Shown here: positions 18,030 through 25,715 of the stretch, piece by piece | Layout of the letters: each line of letters begins with the position of its first letter | Numbering within the stretch: the first letter of the stretch is position 1 | Assembly (NCBI RefSeq): GCF_001514285.1 | Contig: NZ_KQ949035.1 | Coordinates: 186,001-250,000 of the forward strand | Length of the DNA stretch: 64,000 bases | Source: Streptomyces sp. DSM 15324 | Lineage (GTDB): Bacteria; Actinomycetota; Actinomycetes; Streptomycetales; Streptomycetaceae | Direction of reading: 5' to 3' | The notes under the pieces: model-generated | The model's input: only the letters and a program-made list of their open reading frames with translations | Told to the model about the DNA's origin: nothing | Databases searched by the model: none | Position numbers and translations under genes: made by a program

Positions 18030-18887
18030 TCAGCCCGCCGCCTTGGCCGACGCGCTCTGCCGGTTACGGTTGAACTCGGCCACATTGCGCAGGTGCTCCT
18101 GGTAGTTCGCGGTGAAGCGGGTGTCGCCGGGCTTGACCGTGACGAAGTACAGCCAGTCGCCGGGGGTGGGGCTGAGGGCGGCGTGCATGGCCTCCTCTCC
18201 GGGATTGTCGATCGGTGTCGGCGGCAGCCCCATGCGCTGGTAGGAGTTGTAGGGGCTCTCGATCCGGGTGTCGCTCTCCGTGGTCCGCACCGTGGACCGG
18301 TTCAGGGCGTAGTTGATGGTGGAGTCCATCTGCAACGGCATGCCGCGCGCCAGCCGGTTGAAGACCACCCGGGCCACCTTCCCCATGTCGGCCTTGGTGG
18401 CGGCCTCCGCCTGGACCAGGCTGGCGATGGTGACGGCCTGGTAGACGTTCATCGCGCCCCGCTGGGCGCCCGCGGTGACCGGTGCCCCGTTGAACCGCTT
18501 GTTCGCCGTGTCGACCATGTAGGCCAGCAGCGCCTGCGGCGTCGTCTTCGCGTCGAGCGGATACGTCGCCGGGAAGAGATAGCCCTCCGGGTTGCCGTCG
18601 GCGTCGTCCGGCAGCTTCAGGCCGGCCTGGGGCAGGGCCTTCCTGGTCGTGCCGGCGGGCAGGGCGAGGGCCTTGTCGACGGCCTCGTAGACCTGGCTCG
18701 CGCGCCAGCCCTCGGGGATGACCAGGGCCGTCGGCTTCTTCGGTGCCTCCGGCACCACCTTGTGCCCGGTGCTCAGCAGCGGCACCGCCACGGCGGTACC
18801 GGCCACGACGGCTCCGGCCGCGATAAGGGCGAGCCGGCCCCGGCGCGTCAGTCGAATCGTGCTCCGTGGCGGAGTGTTCATCTGCAT
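18030..18887 (-). CDS. mltG: Endolytic murein transglycosylase MltG-like
   Basis: A 285-residue membrane-anchored protein: one N-terminal transmembrane segment (about 18-40), then a YceG/MltG domain. The conserved block reads ASLVQAEAATKADMGKVARV, with the family's second Glu as probable catalytic residue, then VVFNRLARGMPLQMDST and GLPPTPIDNPGEEAM. MltG cuts nascent glycan strands and so terminates peptidoglycan elongation. It is shorter than the enterobacterial enzyme. It is monocistronic, converges on the flavoprotein gene, and is not in the usual ruvX-aroE neighbourhood, so it may be a second copy. Confidence 0.85.
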   Translation of the reverse strand: MQMNTPPRSTIRLTRRGRLALIAAGAVVAGTAVAVPLLSTGHKVVPEAPKKPTALVIPEGWRASQVYEAVDKALALPAGTTRKALPQAGLKLPDDADGNPEGYLFPATYPLDAKTTPQALLAYMVDTANKRFNGAPVTAGAQRGAMNVYQAVTIASLVQAEAATKADMGKVARVVFNRLARGMPLQMDSTINYALNRSTVRTTESDTRIESPYNSYQRMGLPPTPIDNPGEEAMHAALSPTPGDWLYFVTVKPGDTRFTANYQEHLRNVAEFNRNRQSASAKAAG

Positions 18888-18919
18888 GCGGGCACGGTAA
18901 CGCTCATATCGTCACAAAT

Positions 18920-18932
18920 CCGGTATAACCGG
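18920..18932. promoter_or_regulatory. Palindrome upstream of mltG
   Basis: CCGGTATAACCGG is an inverted repeat with 5-base arms around ATA. On the minus strand it contains TTATAC, a possible -10 element for mltG, whose start is 33 bases downstream. It could be a promoter with an overlapping operator. Confidence 0.3.
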
Positions 18933-18950
18933 TCATGGGCTTGGCCGTTG

Positions 18951-20753
18951 TCAGCTTGTCGGCTCCAGGCTGGCGTCCCGCCGCACCAGGGCCGCGTACC
19001 GCCCGTCCCGCTCCAGCAGTTCCTCGTGCGTCCCCCGTTCGACCAGCCGGCCCGCCTCGAGGACCACGATCTGGTCGGCGTCACGGACAGTGGACAGCCG
19101 GTGGGCGATGGTGAGGGTGGTGCGGTCCGCGGAGAGCGCGTCGAGGGCCTCCTGGACCGCGTGCTCGGTGCGGGTGTCCAGGGCGCTCGTCGCCTCGTCG
19201 AGGATCAGCACCGGCGGATCGCGCAGGATGGTGCGGGCTATCGCCAGGCGCTGCTTCTCACCGCCGGAGAAGCGGTGGCCGCGTTCGCCGACGACCGTGT
19301 CGTACCCGTCGGGCAGGGCGGCGATGTGGTCGTGGATCTGCGCCGCGCGCGCGGCGGCGTACAGCTCCTCGTCGGTGGCGTCCGGTTTGGCGAAGCGCAG
19401 GTTGTCGGCGACCGTCGCGTGGAAGAGGTACGTCTCCTGAGAGACGACGCCGACCGCGCGGGCGAGGGTGTCGAAGTCGAGGTCGCGGACGTCGACCCCG
19501 TCGAGGGTGACCCGGCCGCCGGTCACGTCGTAGAGGCGCGGCACCAGGTGCCCCAGGGTGGACTTGCCGGCGCCGGTCGGGCCGACCACGGCGAGGCTTC
19601 CGCCCGCGGGGACGGTGACGTCGATGCCGTCGAGGACGGGACTGCCCTTGTCGTCGTAGGCGAACACGACCTTCTCGAAGCGGACCTCGCCCTTGATCTG
19701 GTCCAGGTGGACCGGGTCGGTGCGCTCGGTGATGTCGATGGGGAGGTCGAGGTACTCGAAGATGCGCTGGAAGAGCGCCAGGGAGGTCTGGATCTGCACG
19801 CCGGTGGCGAGCAGGCTGACGGCGGGGCGGAACAGGCCCTGCTGGAGGGAGACGAAGGCGACGATCGTGCCGAGGGAGACGTCCGGCCCGCCGAGCTGGA
19901 GGGCCAGGCCGGCCGTCCAGTAGATGACCGCCGGCATGGCGGCCATGACGATGGAGATCACGGCCATGCGCCAGCGGCCGGCCATGTTCGACTTCACTTC
20001 CAGGTCGACCAGCCGCTCGGACTCGTCGGCGAAGGAGCGGGTGAGCGAGTCGGCGCGGCCCATGGTGCGGCCGAGCAGGATGCCGCTGACGGAGAGCGAC
20101 TCCGTGACCGTGGCGGCCATGGCGGCCATCTGTTTCTGGCGCTGGGTGGTGATCTTCTTGCGTTCGTTGCCCACGCGGCGGCTGATCCAGACGAAGACCG
20201 GCAGCAGGAGCAGGGAGACGACGGTCAGCCGCCAGTCGAGGGCGATCATCGCGATGATCGTGGCGACCACGCTGGTGAAGTTGGAGACCAGGGAGGTGGC
20301 CGTGGAGGTGACGGTGGCCTGCATGCCGCCGATGTCGTTGGCGATGCGGGACTGCACCTCGCCGGTACGCGTGCGCGTGAAGAACGCCAGGGACATGCGC
20401 TGGAGCCGGCCGAAGACCGCGGTGCGCAGGTCGTGCATGACGCGCTGGCCGACGGTGGTGGAGATGAGGGTCTGCAGGACGCCGAAGACGCTGCTGAGCA
20501 CGGCGCTGAGGATCATGCCCAGGGCGAGCAGGCTCAGCAGTCCGGTGCGGCCCTCGGGGATGGCGACGTCGAGGGTCTCCTTCAGCAGGAAGGGCGTGGC
20601 GACCGAGACCAGCGACGAGGCGCCGACGAGGACGCCGACGACGGCGAGCCGGCCGCGGTAGGGACGGAAGAGGCCGACGATACGGCGGACCTGCCGGGGC
20701 TGGCCCTCGCTGTCGACGGACGGGATCCAGGATGCCGGTGTGTCGGGATGCAT
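18951..20753 (-). CDS. ABC exporter, fused membrane and ATPase domains (multidrug type)
   Basis: A 600-residue half-transporter that would act as a homodimer. The membrane domain spans about residues 30-320 with six segments. The ATPase domain has Walker A GPTGAGKST near 395, signature FSGGEKQRLAIAR near 500, Walker B VLILDEATS near 525 and H-loop IAHRLST near 560. All ATPase motifs are canonical. It is divergent from a MarR regulator with a palindrome in between, a standard arrangement for a regulated drug or lipid exporter. The substrate is unknown. Confidence 0.9.
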   Translation of the reverse strand: MHPDTPASWIPSVDSEGQPRQVRRIVGLFRPYRGRLAVVGVLVGASSLVSVATPFLLKETLDVAIPEGRTGLLSLLALGMILSAVLSSVFGVLQTLISTTVGQRVMHDLRTAVFGRLQRMSLAFFTRTRTGEVQSRIANDIGGMQATVTSTATSLVSNFTSVVATIIAMIALDWRLTVVSLLLLPVFVWISRRVGNERKKITTQRQKQMAAMAATVTESLSVSGILLGRTMGRADSLTRSFADESERLVDLEVKSNMAGRWRMAVISIVMAAMPAVIYWTAGLALQLGGPDVSLGTIVAFVSLQQGLFRPAVSLLATGVQIQTSLALFQRIFEYLDLPIDITERTDPVHLDQIKGEVRFEKVVFAYDDKGSPVLDGIDVTVPAGGSLAVVGPTGAGKSTLGHLVPRLYDVTGGRVTLDGVDVRDLDFDTLARAVGVVSQETYLFHATVADNLRFAKPDATDEELYAAARAAQIHDHIAALPDGYDTVVGERGHRFSGGEKQRLAIARTILRDPPVLILDEATSALDTRTEHAVQEALDALSADRTTLTIAHRLSTVRDADQIVVLEAGRLVERGTHEELLERDGRYAALVRRDASLEPTS

Positions 20754-20798
20754 GGGCTCCTACGGGAGGTGAGCGGGCGGATCGAGCTGACCATAGAT

Positions 20799-20821
20799 CA
20801 TTGTTACCTGTACTCACAATG
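20799..20821. promoter_or_regulatory. Candidate MarR operator between divergent exporter and regulator genes
   Basis: CATTGT and its exact complement ACAATG are separated by 11 bases (20799-20804 and 20816-20821), inside the 93-base intergenic region. ATTGTT recurs at 20836-20841, next to the regulator start. MarR proteins usually bind such palindromes near their own gene. Confidence 0.5.
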
Positions 20822-20846
20822 AACGGCATCCTGATATTGTTCCCGT

Positions 20847-21299
20847 ATGACCACCCCCGATTCCGACAGCGTGCTCGCCGAGCAACTGCTGAGGTTCACG
20901 CGCCGCGTGCACCGCATCCAGAAGCGGCACATCGAGCAGTGCGGCATCGGCGTGACCCCGGCCCAGTCCCGGCTGCTGCGCACCCTGGCGTGCTACGGCT
21001 CGCCGCCGCGGATGGCCGATCTCGCCGAGCGCCTGGAGGTGGTCCCGCGCGCGGTGACGACGCTGGTCGACGGCCTGGAGGGGGGCGGGAAGGTACGGCG
21101 GGTGCCGGACCCCACGAACCGCCGGGTGATCCGCATCGAACTCACCGACGACGGCCGGGAAGCACTGCGCAACCTGCGGGCCGCCCGGCGGTCGGCGGCC
21201 GAGGAGATCCTCGCCCCGCTGTCGGGCGGGCAGCGGGAAGTACTGGGTGACTTGCTGGACACGCTCGTGGACGGGGTGCCGGAGGGGCGCCACCGGTAG
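20847..21299 (+). CDS. MarR-family transcriptional regulator
   Basis: A 150-residue winged-helix regulator. The recognition region reads MADLAERLEVVPRAVTTLVD near residues 54-73, followed by the wing RRVPDPTNRRVIRIELTDDG. A dimerising helix lies at each end. It is transcribed divergently from the ABC exporter gene and probably represses that gene and itself until it binds a small ligand. There is no strong ribosome-binding site before the ATG. Confidence 0.88.
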   Translation: MTTPDSDSVLAEQLLRFTRRVHRIQKRHIEQCGIGVTPAQSRLLRTLACYGSPPRMADLAERLEVVPRAVTTLVDGLEGGGKVRRVPDPTNRRVIRIELTDDGREALRNLRAARRSAAEEILAPLSGGQREVLGDLLDTLVDGVPEGRHR

Positions 21300-21334
21300 A
21301 GCGGCAACGGTTCACGGGCGGCTGCGGGTGGTTC

Positions 21335-21362
21335 GTGGCCGATCGCGCGTGGCCGATCGCGC
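21335..21362. repeat. 14-bp tandem duplication beside the terminator
   Basis: GTGGCCGATCGCGC is present twice head to tail (21335-21348 and 21349-21362). The second copy runs into the left arm of the terminator hairpin. Confidence 0.8.
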
Positions 21363-21432
21363 GGTTCCCCGCACCCCTGCAAGGCCGGACCAGTGGTCCC
21401 GCCTCAAAAGGGGCGCGGGGAACCGCGCGATC
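21355..21432. terminator. Long-stem bidirectional terminator between marR and the symporter gene
   Basis: The arms at 21355-21378 and 21409-21432 are 24 bases each with one mismatch and contain the GCGCGGTTCCCCGC element common in Streptomyces intergenic hairpins. The loop is about 30 bases. It lies between two converging genes and could stop transcription from both sides. Confidence 0.75.
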
Positions 21433-21477
21433 ACCCCGTGCGCACTCGCAGCCGCCGACGCAGCAGCGGCACCCGCC

Positions 21478-22830
21478 CTACTGGGCGACCGGCGCCGCCT
21501 TTTCCGGCACCGCGACCTCCGCGTCCTCCTCCTCATCCCCGCTCTCCCCGTCGAGCACCTGCTTCGCCCGCCCCAGGTCCAGCGCCCCCTCCCAGCGGGA
21601 CACCGCGAAGACCGCGACGCAGTTGCCGAGGAGGTTGGTGACCACCCGCATCGAGTCCATGATCCGGTCGACCCCCAGCAGCAGGGCCACGGCGCCCGCC
21701 GGAATGGCGCCGAGCGAGGACGCCGTGGCGGACAGGGCGAGGAAGGCCGAACCGGGGATGCCCGCCATGCCCTTGCTCGTCAGCATCAGCACCAGGATCA
21801 CGGTGATCTGCTGCCCGAGGCTGAGATCGACGTCCACGGCCTGGGCGATGAACAGCGTGCCGATGGACAGGTACAGCGAGGCGCCGTCGAGGTTGAAGGA
21901 GTAGCCGGTCGGCAGCACGAGGCCCACCGCGTCGTCGCGGGCGCCCGCCCTGCGCAGCTTCTGCATCACGCGCGGCATGACGGCCTCGGTGGAGGCGGTG
22001 CCGAGAGCGAGCAGCATCTCCTCACGGATGTAGCGCAGGAACTTCCAGAGACTGAGCCCGGTCACCAGGCGCAGGGCCACGGCCAGCAGCGCGACGAAGA
22101 ACGCGGCCGCCGCGTAACAGAGGACGATCAGCTTGGCGTAGGTCTCGATGACACCCAGTCCGTAGTTGCCGATCAGCACGGCCATCGCGCCGAACACCGC
22201 GATCGGCGCCAGCCGCATCACGAAGCCGACGATCGCGAAGATGATCTCCTGGGCCTGCTCGACCGCGGGCAGTACCTGCGGCACCTTGGTGTGCCCGAGG
22301 TGAAGCAGTGCGGCGCCCACCAGGCACGCCAGGATGAGCACCTGGAGGAGGGAGTTCTCGGCGAAGGCGCCGATGAAACTGGTGGGCAGCGCGTTCACGA
22401 CGAACTCGGTCGTCGTGGGCAGCGAGCCGCCACCGGTCTTGGCGTCGACCGCCGAGGTGTCCAGGGTCGACGGGTCGACGTGCATCCCCGAGCCGGGCTG
22501 GACGACGTTGGCGGCGAGCAGTCCGATGATCAGGGCGAGCGTGCTGGCGACCTCGAACCAGATCAGGGCCTTGAGCCCGATCCGGCCGAACGCCTTGAGA
22601 TCACCGGCCTTGGCTATGCCGACGACCACCACGCAGAAGACCAGCGGGGAGATGATCGTCTTGATGAGCCGGGTGAAACCGTCGCCGAGCGGCTGGAGGT
22701 CCGTGGCCACACCGGGCCACAGCTTTCCGACGACGATGCCGAGCACGAGCGCGCAGGCGACCTGCGCGAAGAGCGAGGTACGCAACAGGCGTGCGACACG
22801 TCGTGGCAGGGACGGGACGGACGGCGGCAC
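21478..22830 (-). CDS. Dicarboxylate/amino acid:cation symporter (DctA/GltP family)
   Basis: A 450-residue membrane transporter of the DAACS family. Family signatures are TASTEAVMPRVMQKL (the SSS-like hairpin region of HP1), PTGYSFNLDGASLYLSIG and MLTSKGMAGIPGSAF, with DRIMDSMRVVTNLLGN forming the last conserved helix. It imports C4-dicarboxylates or glutamate/aspartate with H+ or Na+. The GTG at 22830 was chosen because AAGGAG lies five bases upstream. An ATG 24 codons earlier would read through a noncoding direct-repeat leader. The C-terminal tail is acidic. Confidence 0.9.
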   Translation of the reverse strand: MPPSVPSLPRRVARLLRTSLFAQVACALVLGIVVGKLWPGVATDLQPLGDGFTRLIKTIISPLVFCVVVVGIAKAGDLKAFGRIGLKALIWFEVASTLALIIGLLAANVVQPGSGMHVDPSTLDTSAVDAKTGGGSLPTTTEFVVNALPTSFIGAFAENSLLQVLILACLVGAALLHLGHTKVPQVLPAVEQAQEIIFAIVGFVMRLAPIAVFGAMAVLIGNYGLGVIETYAKLIVLCYAAAAFFVALLAVALRLVTGLSLWKFLRYIREEMLLALGTASTEAVMPRVMQKLRRAGARDDAVGLVLPTGYSFNLDGASLYLSIGTLFIAQAVDVDLSLGQQITVILVLMLTSKGMAGIPGSAFLALSATASSLGAIPAGAVALLLGVDRIMDSMRVVTNLLGNCVAVFAVSRWEGALDLGRAKQVLDGESGDEEEDAEVAVPEKAAPVAQ

Positions 22831-22835
22831 GGGCA

Positions 22836-22895
22836 CTCCTTGTGGGGGACGACTTGTGGGGACCTGTGGGGATCCGTGGGGACTTGTGGAGGACG
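22836..22895. repeat. GTGGGGA direct repeats in the symporter leader
   Basis: Four to five copies of a TTGTGGGGAC-like unit spaced about 10-14 bases lie directly before the ribosome-binding site of the symporter gene. They may be part of a structured leader or simply slippage-derived repeats. Confidence 0.5.
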
Positions 22896-22898
22896 ACG

Positions 22899-22935
22899 GC
22901 ATCGCAGAAGACCCTGAGAGGAACTTCTGCGATGC
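22899..22935. promoter_or_regulatory. Perfect 12-bp inverted repeat upstream of the symporter gene
   Basis: GCATCGCAGAAG (22899-22910) and CTTCTGCGATGC (22924-22935) are exact complements with a 13-base spacer. A second small palindrome, CGGAA-N6-TTCCG, follows at 22935-22950. The site lies about 70-105 bases upstream of the start codon. It could be an operator or a leader hairpin. Confidence 0.5.
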
Positions 22936-23048
22936 GGAAAGCGGCTTCCGTTGCGATCACTGTGAACGTGCCGTTGATCGCGCACAAGACCGCCGCGTTT
23001 CGGCTGTGTAAATCCCGTCACCCGTGACGCATCGCACGCCTTTCGCGC

Positions 23049-24644
23049 TCAGCAGCCGTCGCGGTCCTCCGTCAACACCCCCTGGACCGTGGTGAGTCGG
23101 CGGTCGTGGCAGCCGCCCGAGCCGCGGAGCCGGTAGTGCTCCCCCGTCGTACCGACCGCGTGCCGCTGGTCCCGGGGCACTCCGACGGTGTAGGTGGCGT
23201 CACCGGTGTAGGCGTCGTCGAGCCGCGACCAGGCCGTGCGGCGGCCGTTGCGGATCGTCACCGCGTCCGCCCGGTCGCCGAGCGTCAGCACGGTCCGCAG
23301 CCGGTCGTCCGCGCCGAGCGTGGTCGTACCGTCCATCGTGTAGGCGCGCCGGGTCCGGGTGGTGACGGCCCGTCCGTGGCCGGCGACCGTGACCTTCTCG
23401 TCGTCCTTCCAGACCGCGTCGAGGCCGTCCACGGTCTCGCCGTCGGTCCAGCGGTGCGCGGAGGTGTGGTCCAGCAAGCGGGTGACGGTGGTCCGCACCC
23501 GGCCGTGCGAGGTGTCGAGGTACCCGGCGACGGTCAGCCGGTGGCCTCCCTCGGTGTCGAGGCGGTGTTCCGTGCCGGGCGTGTAGACGCTGGAACCGGT
23601 CGGCTCGCCGGCATCGGCGGTGACCAGTTTCCCGGGCACGACCGCCTTGCCGTGGTCCCGCCAGACCAGCACGTTGACCGGTGTGCTCCAGCCGCTCTGC
23701 CCCGCGGGCACGCCGACGACCGACACCTCGACGCGGTGCGGGCGTCCGTCGTTGAGGATTCCGGCGAAGGGGGTCAGGTCGTATTCGATCGGCTTGACGT
23801 CGAAGGCACGGGGGCCCGGGATCACGTACCACAGGAAGGGGTTGGACCAGCCGCCGGTCCACACGTTCGGGAACGGGGTGGCGATTCCGGCCAGTCGTCC
23901 GTCGACCCTCACCTGCACCTCGCGGTACGGGCCGTCGTCCGCCCGACAGGAGTACGGCGTCTGCGCGGGCACCGTCAGGTACCAGTACTCCTCGCAGCCG
24001 CCGCCCGAGCCGGTCGCGTACACCTCGGCGACGACGCGTTCGCTGTTGCGGGGGGCGGTGAGGGTCGCGCCGTCGGTCAGCGTGAGGACGCCGTCGGGGA
24101 TCGCGGCCGGTTCCTTCCCGGCGTAGAAGGTCAACGTGACCTTGACGTCGAGCACGCCCGTGTAGGTGTCGTCGACGACGTTGCCGATGAGCATCTCGAC
24201 GTCCTGGCTCCGGCGGAAAGTGTCGCTGTACCGGGTGACGTCCTTCTCCACGGACCACGCGATGCCGTCGGGCGAGGGCTCCGGCGTCGACGTACGGAAG
24301 ATCTCGACCCCGCCGACCCGCACATGGCCGAGCCGGTCGAACTGCCGCCCCCCGACCTTGCCGTCGAGGCGCAGCACCACCTTGCTCCAGCGGTCGCCGC
24401 AGCCGTCCGGCGGGGTGTAGACGCCCCGGTACGGGGTGAAGTCCCGGAACTGCGCCTCGGCGAGGGTGATGCGGCAGGACCTGCCCGCAGGCCGGTCGAC
24501 CGGGGGCGCCGCGGTCACCGGGTCGTGCCAGTCGGTGCCGAACTCGGCGGGCACGTCGGCCGATCGGGCCGGGGCCGCCCCGAGGAGGGTGCCCACCAGG
24601 AGGGTCACCCCGGTGAGCATGGACATGATTAACGGTCTCTTCAT
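23049..24644 (-). CDS. Secreted peptide-N4-(N-acetyl-beta-glucosaminyl)asparagine amidase A (PNGase A)-like
   Basis: A 531-residue protein with a Sec signal peptide (hydrophobic segment about 9-24, cleavage near ARSA). It is followed by the PNGase A family region: WSKVVLRLDGKVGGRQFDRL, then HVRVGGVEIFRTSTPEP, WSVEKDVTRYSDTF and LIGNVVDDTYTGVLDVKVTL, typical of this family in plants, fungi and actinobacteria. The family releases N-glycans from glycopeptides, so a role in extracellular degradation of plant or fungal glycoproteins is likely. The C-terminal half (about 330-531) is less conserved. It appears monocistronic. Confidence 0.85.
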   Translation of the reverse strand: MKRPLIMSMLTGVTLLVGTLLGAAPARSADVPAEFGTDWHDPVTAAPPVDRPAGRSCRITLAEAQFRDFTPYRGVYTPPDGCGDRWSKVVLRLDGKVGGRQFDRLGHVRVGGVEIFRTSTPEPSPDGIAWSVEKDVTRYSDTFRRSQDVEMLIGNVVDDTYTGVLDVKVTLTFYAGKEPAAIPDGVLTLTDGATLTAPRNSERVVAEVYATGSGGGCEEYWYLTVPAQTPYSCRADDGPYREVQVRVDGRLAGIATPFPNVWTGGWSNPFLWYVIPGPRAFDVKPIEYDLTPFAGILNDGRPHRVEVSVVGVPAGQSGWSTPVNVLVWRDHGKAVVPGKLVTADAGEPTGSSVYTPGTEHRLDTEGGHRLTVAGYLDTSHGRVRTTVTRLLDHTSAHRWTDGETVDGLDAVWKDDEKVTVAGHGRAVTTRTRRAYTMDGTTTLGADDRLRTVLTLGDRADAVTIRNGRRTAWSRLDDAYTGDATYTVGVPRDQRHAVGTTGEHYRLRGSGGCHDRRLTTVQGVLTEDRDGC

Positions 24645-24701
24645 GGCCGGTGTTCTACGGGGAGTCGGGCCGCGCCCGCAATGACGCCTCCCCCACCGGT
24701 C

Positions 24702-25517
24702 CTACGCCTTCAGCGCGGCCCTGTCCCCCATCACGACGACGGGATCCCGCTCCGGGTCGAGCGCGAGCAGCAGGTACTCCATCGCCTCCTTGGAGAGGCT
24801 GACGCAGCCGGACGTGCCGTCGCCGTGGTCCAGGTGCAGCCAGATCCCGCCGCCCTTCTCCTCCCCCAGCGGCTGCTCCCCGTCGTCGGGCGGGGTGCCC
24901 GGGACCCGGTTGTAGTCGATGGCGATGACGTAGTCGAAGTCGTGCCAGTGCGACTCGTCCCACCAGCGCGGCGCCGCGTAGTCCTCCGAGTGCGTGTACG
25001 GCAGCCTGGTCCCGGGATCGGCCAGGACCCCGCCCGCGGCGGTGAGCGTGAAGACCCCGACAGGACTGCGGTGGTCGCCCAGACGATGGTCGGGGGTCCA
25101 GCCCTTCTTGCCGTTGTGCGCGGGCCAGCCGGCCACGCGCTCCCAGAACGCGCCCCGTCTGCCGTAGAGCACGGCGATCGACTCAGCGGAGTCCGCTCCG
25201 TCGCCGTACACCGCCAGAACCTGGCTCGAAGTGGCCGGAATCCGCTGGTGCAGCCGGTCGCCGATGTCCGGGATCCGCGTCAAGGCGGGCGCACTGGACG
25301 CCGATCCACCCGAACCGGCACCACCCGACGGACCGCCAGCCGCCGGGGCGGCGCTCGCCGACGCGCCGCCCGCCGGGGCGGCACTGCCCCCGGGACCCGC
25401 AGCCCCGTTGCCGCCGCTTCGTCCCACGTCCGCGCCGCCGCACGCGGACAGAGCCGCGAGAAGGAGGGTTCCGGCCACCACCACGGCCGCCCCGGACCGC
25501 ACACCGCCATGTCGCAT
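24702..25517 (-). CDS. L,D-transpeptidase-family (YkuD-like) lipoprotein
   Basis: A 271-residue exported protein. The signal peptide ends in a lipobox-like LSAC near residue 26, followed by about 60 residues of Gly/Ala/Ser-rich linker. The C-terminal domain contains IWLHLDHGDGTSGCVSLS, matching the H...SxGC core of YkuD domains with the catalytic Cys near residue 247. The usual SHGC is TSGC here. This domain architecture is found in many Streptomyces proteins annotated as L,D-transpeptidase family. It is divergent from the ABC pair, with 198 bases between. Confidence 0.75.
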   Translation of the reverse strand: MRHGGVRSGAAVVVAGTLLLAALSACGGADVGRSGGNGAAGPGGSAAPAGGASASAAPAAGGPSGGAGSGGSASSAPALTRIPDIGDRLHQRIPATSSQVLAVYGDGADSAESIAVLYGRRGAFWERVAGWPAHNGKKGWTPDHRLGDHRSPVGVFTLTAAGGVLADPGTRLPYTHSEDYAAPRWWDESHWHDFDYVIAIDYNRVPGTPPDDGEQPLGEEKGGGIWLHLDHGDGTSGCVSLSKEAMEYLLLALDPERDPVVVMGDRAALKA

Positions 25518-25715
25518 CCGCCCATGCTTGCATCACTTTCCCGGCATATGCGTCAGATTCCGGACACCGGGGCCGTGTCGGCGAGCAGCCGGAACCCCGC
25601 ACCCGCATCGGAAAACCAGTTGATTCCGACCACACCCCGACGCGAACCTTTCACGGTTTGTTGCCGCTCCTCGCGGGCCCTTCCCCCCTCTCCTGACACG
25701 AGCCACTGGGACGTC

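Noticed and set aside
24681..25715. Long N-terminal extension of ABC half A
   Set aside because: It is antisense to the L,D-transpeptidase gene. The conserved transporter begins at 25716.
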